DNA of 7,376 nt from Desulfobacteraceae bacterium (GTDB lineage: Bacteria > Desulfobacterota > DSM-4660 > Desulfatiglandales > Desulfatiglandaceae), in NCBI GenBank assembly GCA_020349865.1, contig CP070700.1, positions 517,111 to 524,486 on the forward strand, written 5' to 3'. The translations under genes and the position numbers were made by a program. Below, one piece after another: positions 6,281-7,376 of this stretch; position 1 is the first letter of the stretch, and every line of letters starts with the position of its first letter. The notes below the pieces were generated by a model. The model ran no database searches, was not told the origin of the DNA, and worked only from the letters and a program-made list of their open reading frames with translations.

Positions 6281-6543
6281 GAGGCAGTTTCAAAGCATTC
6301 AATTTTGTTAAGGTCAAGCCTCCGACCCCGCTTCCAGCCCGCAGGGCTTCCAGGCCGGAGGGTAGGACCTACGCTCTGAGAGGAAGGCGATAATTTTGGC
6401 CATCCCAGAGAAATAAGCTTCGCATTTCACAGGGCAAGCAGGTATACATTAAGTATTTCAAGAATTAACCCGCCTTTTAGGCGGGCTAAAATCCGAATCT
6501 GACCCAGAGATTGGGCAAAGGGGGGGCATTTTGAAACTGCCTC
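6281..6543. mobile_element. MITE-like non-autonomous element
   Basis: A 263-bp segment bounded by perfect 14-bp terminal inverted repeats: GAGGCAGTTTCAAA at 6281-6294 and its complement at 6530-6543. TGAT stands directly outside both ends (6277-6280 and 6544-6547), consistent with a 4-bp target duplication. The inside has no open frame of useful length but is rich in structure: CCTCCG (6319-6324) pairs with CGGAGG (6356-6361) around AGCCC-GCA-GGGCT (6336-6348), and CCCGCC-TTTTA-GGCGGG lies at 6469-6485. Size, ends and lack of coding capacity fit a miniature element moved by an insertion sequence elsewhere in the genome. The parent family cannot be named from these ends alone. Confidence 0.55.
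6469..6485. terminator. GC-rich stem-loop, possible weak terminator
   Basis: CCCGCC (6469-6474), loop TTTTA, GGCGGG (6480-6485). The stem is strong, but neither side has a clear T-run: CTAAAATCC follows on the plus strand and TTAATTCTT on the minus strand. It lies inside the MITE-like element. If active, it could reduce read-through from the orphan promoter towards the creatininase gene. Confidence 0.35.
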
Positions 6544-6572
6544 TGATGTTAGGAATGAAACTTTTGACATCA

Positions 6573-6581
6573 TGGTAGAAT
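6573..6581 (+). promoter_or_regulatory. Possible extended -10 promoter before the creatininase
   Basis: TGGTAGAAT fits the extended -10 form TGnTATAAT with one mismatch, 30 bases after the MITE-like element ends. A TTGACA at 6564-6569 is too close to serve as its -35. A transcript from here would have a leader of about 200 bases containing hairpin copy B. Weak evidence. Confidence 0.3.
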
Positions 6582-6638
6582 CTTTTATCTCTCTTTGGAA
6601 AGGCAGTGAGGGTTGGAAAGGTAATAATATTTTGTTAT

Positions 6639-6672
6639 GGTTTTTTAATACCCTGTCCGCTTGTGGCAGGGT
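6639..6672. repeat. CTTGT-loop hairpin repeat, copy B
   Basis: It matches 6010-6043 at 31 of 34 positions in the same orientation. Here the stem is better: ACCCTG pairs with CAGGGT and CC with GG around a GCTTGT loop. Two copies 629 bp apart bracket the REP-like element, the orphan promoter and the MITE-like element. Confidence 0.65.
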
Positions 6673-6776
6673 GACCGATTAAAAATGGATCCAGGGCTTG
6701 CCCAGGGTTTAATGCCTTTTATTTGTGGGTAATGAGCGTCTTTTTAATATCATCGTAAAAATATTTTTTTGAAGAA

Positions 6777-6782
6777 AAGGAG
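6777..6782 (+). promoter_or_regulatory. Ribosome binding site of the creatininase gene
   Basis: AAGGAG lies seven bases before ATG 6790, in an A/T-rich leader. It fixes the start, and the protein then begins at the expected place for the family, about 30 residues before the metal motif. Confidence 0.7.
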
Positions 6783-6789
6783 TTCAAAA

Positions 6790-7376
6790 ATGGGTGAAAA
6801 ATTTTGGACGTATGCAATGGAAGAAATGGCGTATGTGGATGTACAAGAAATTATGAAAACCACCGACATCGTGTTGATTCCGATCGGCAGCCAGGAAAAG
6901 CACGGACCTCATATCCCCTTGGCTTGCGATTCGATTGCTACGATTGAGACGACTCGCAGGGCAGCGTATAAAGCTGAAGTCCCCTATACTCCATTGATCC
7001 CGGTCGGCTATTCTCCTCACCATATGGGAAGGATGGGTGAGGGGGTTGGATCAATAACGTTTACCGGGGATACGCTGAGAAGAATCGTGTATGAGATTGG
7101 GAAGAGCCTTATATTCCATGGATTCAATAAAATGATTTATACCAGCCAACATGCTTCGAATACTAAAGTCGTCGACGAAGCCTTGCGACGATTGCGTTAT
7201 GAAACCGGAGCGTTTGTGGCCTGGTACATGACCCCCACCGAGCGAAGAACTCAAGTTATCAACCACCTTCTGGAGGAAAAAGTTGGATGGCATTCGGGCG
7301 AGATGGAAACCTCACAGTGTTTAGCTCATAATGCAAATGCCTGTCATATGGAGAGGGCAAAAAAGCACACCGCTCA
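6790..7376 (+). CDS. Creatininase-family amidohydrolase, 3' end outside the window
   Basis: An open frame of 195 codons runs off the right edge. It is a member of the creatininase family (PF02633), metal-dependent hydrolases that open cyclic amides or related C-N bonds (creatininase, MftE, FAPy deformylase). The hallmark is LIPIGSQEKHGPHIPLACD at 29-47, with metal ligands E36, H38 and D47 by analogy. The usual NGHGGN appears as SQHASN (119-124), keeping H121 and N124. GWHSGEMETS (166-175) matches the family's HAGExETS, with H168 and E173 in the active site. Typical members are about 240-270 residues, so some 50-80 are missing. The changed NGHGGN and the CHMERAKK stretch (185-192) suggest a subfamily with its own substrate; true creatininase activity is not implied. 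Its leader is unusually long and carries mobile-element and repeat sequence. Confidence 0.88.
   Translation, partial: MGEKFWTYAMEEMAYVDVQEIMKTTDIVLIPIGSQEKHGPHIPLACDSIATIETTRRAAYKAEVPYTPLIPVGYSPHHMGRMGEGVGSITFTGDTLRRIVYEIGKSLIFHGFNKMIYTSQHASNTKVVDEALRRLRYETGAFVAWYMTPTERRTQVINHLLEEKVGWHSGEMETSQCLAHNANACHMERAKKHTA

Noticed and set aside
6010..6672. CRISPR array from the repeated hairpins
   Set aside because: Only two good copies 629 bp apart, no regular spacers and no cas genes.
7051..7293. 80-codon minus-strand frame at the right end
   Set aside because: Antisense shadow of the creatininase-family gene, whose motifs are clear on the plus strand.

Overview
The window looks like part of a Gram-negative chromosome, most likely an anaerobic or sulfate-reducer-like deltaproteobacterium (Desulfobacterota). 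This is inferred from the gene types (stand-alone LUD protein with a C-terminal Cys cluster, FNN-type hybrid histidine kinase, creatininase-family amidohydrolase), moderate GC, and short palindromic intergenic repeats with CTTGC/CTTGT-type loops. No rRNA, tRNA, CRISPR array or intact transposase is visible, so the lineage call is tentative.

Layout. Left part (1-3180): a class I O-methyltransferase (start corrected to 246) is followed 20 bp later by a secreted or periplasmic TPR protein, probably one operon. A 12-TM MFS transporter comes next after a 131-bp gap. This three-gene block is bracketed by two related repeats (1-131 and 3050-3143) that match each other in both direct and inverted orientation. 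Middle (3181-5878, minus strand): a PAS-PAS-HisKA-HATPase-REC hybrid kinase lies 70 bp upstream of a LUD-domain protein. The kinase has a near-consensus sigma70 promoter (TTGACA-N17-TATGCT) at 5932-5960, inside the longest open frame, which moves its start to 5878. Right end (6790 to the window edge, plus strand): the first 195 residues of a creatininase-family protein with a variant metal-site motif.

The 911-bp divergent region (5879-6789) has no convincing gene but is rich in signals. It holds the kinase promoter bracketed by an 11-bp inverted repeat; a REP-like hairpin; at least two copies of a CTTGC-loop hairpin; an orphan sigma70 promoter (TTGACA-N16-TAAAAT) whose predicted start falls on a 27-bp perfect palindrome; and a 263-bp MITE-like element with 14-bp perfect terminal repeats and a possible TGAT target duplication.

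The genes do not form an obvious single pathway. The kinase and LUD gene may be co-transcribed; the methyltransferase and TPR gene very likely are. The best candidates for something undescribed are the orphan promoter/palindrome, the MITE-like insertion beside it, and the operator-like architecture at the kinase promoter.
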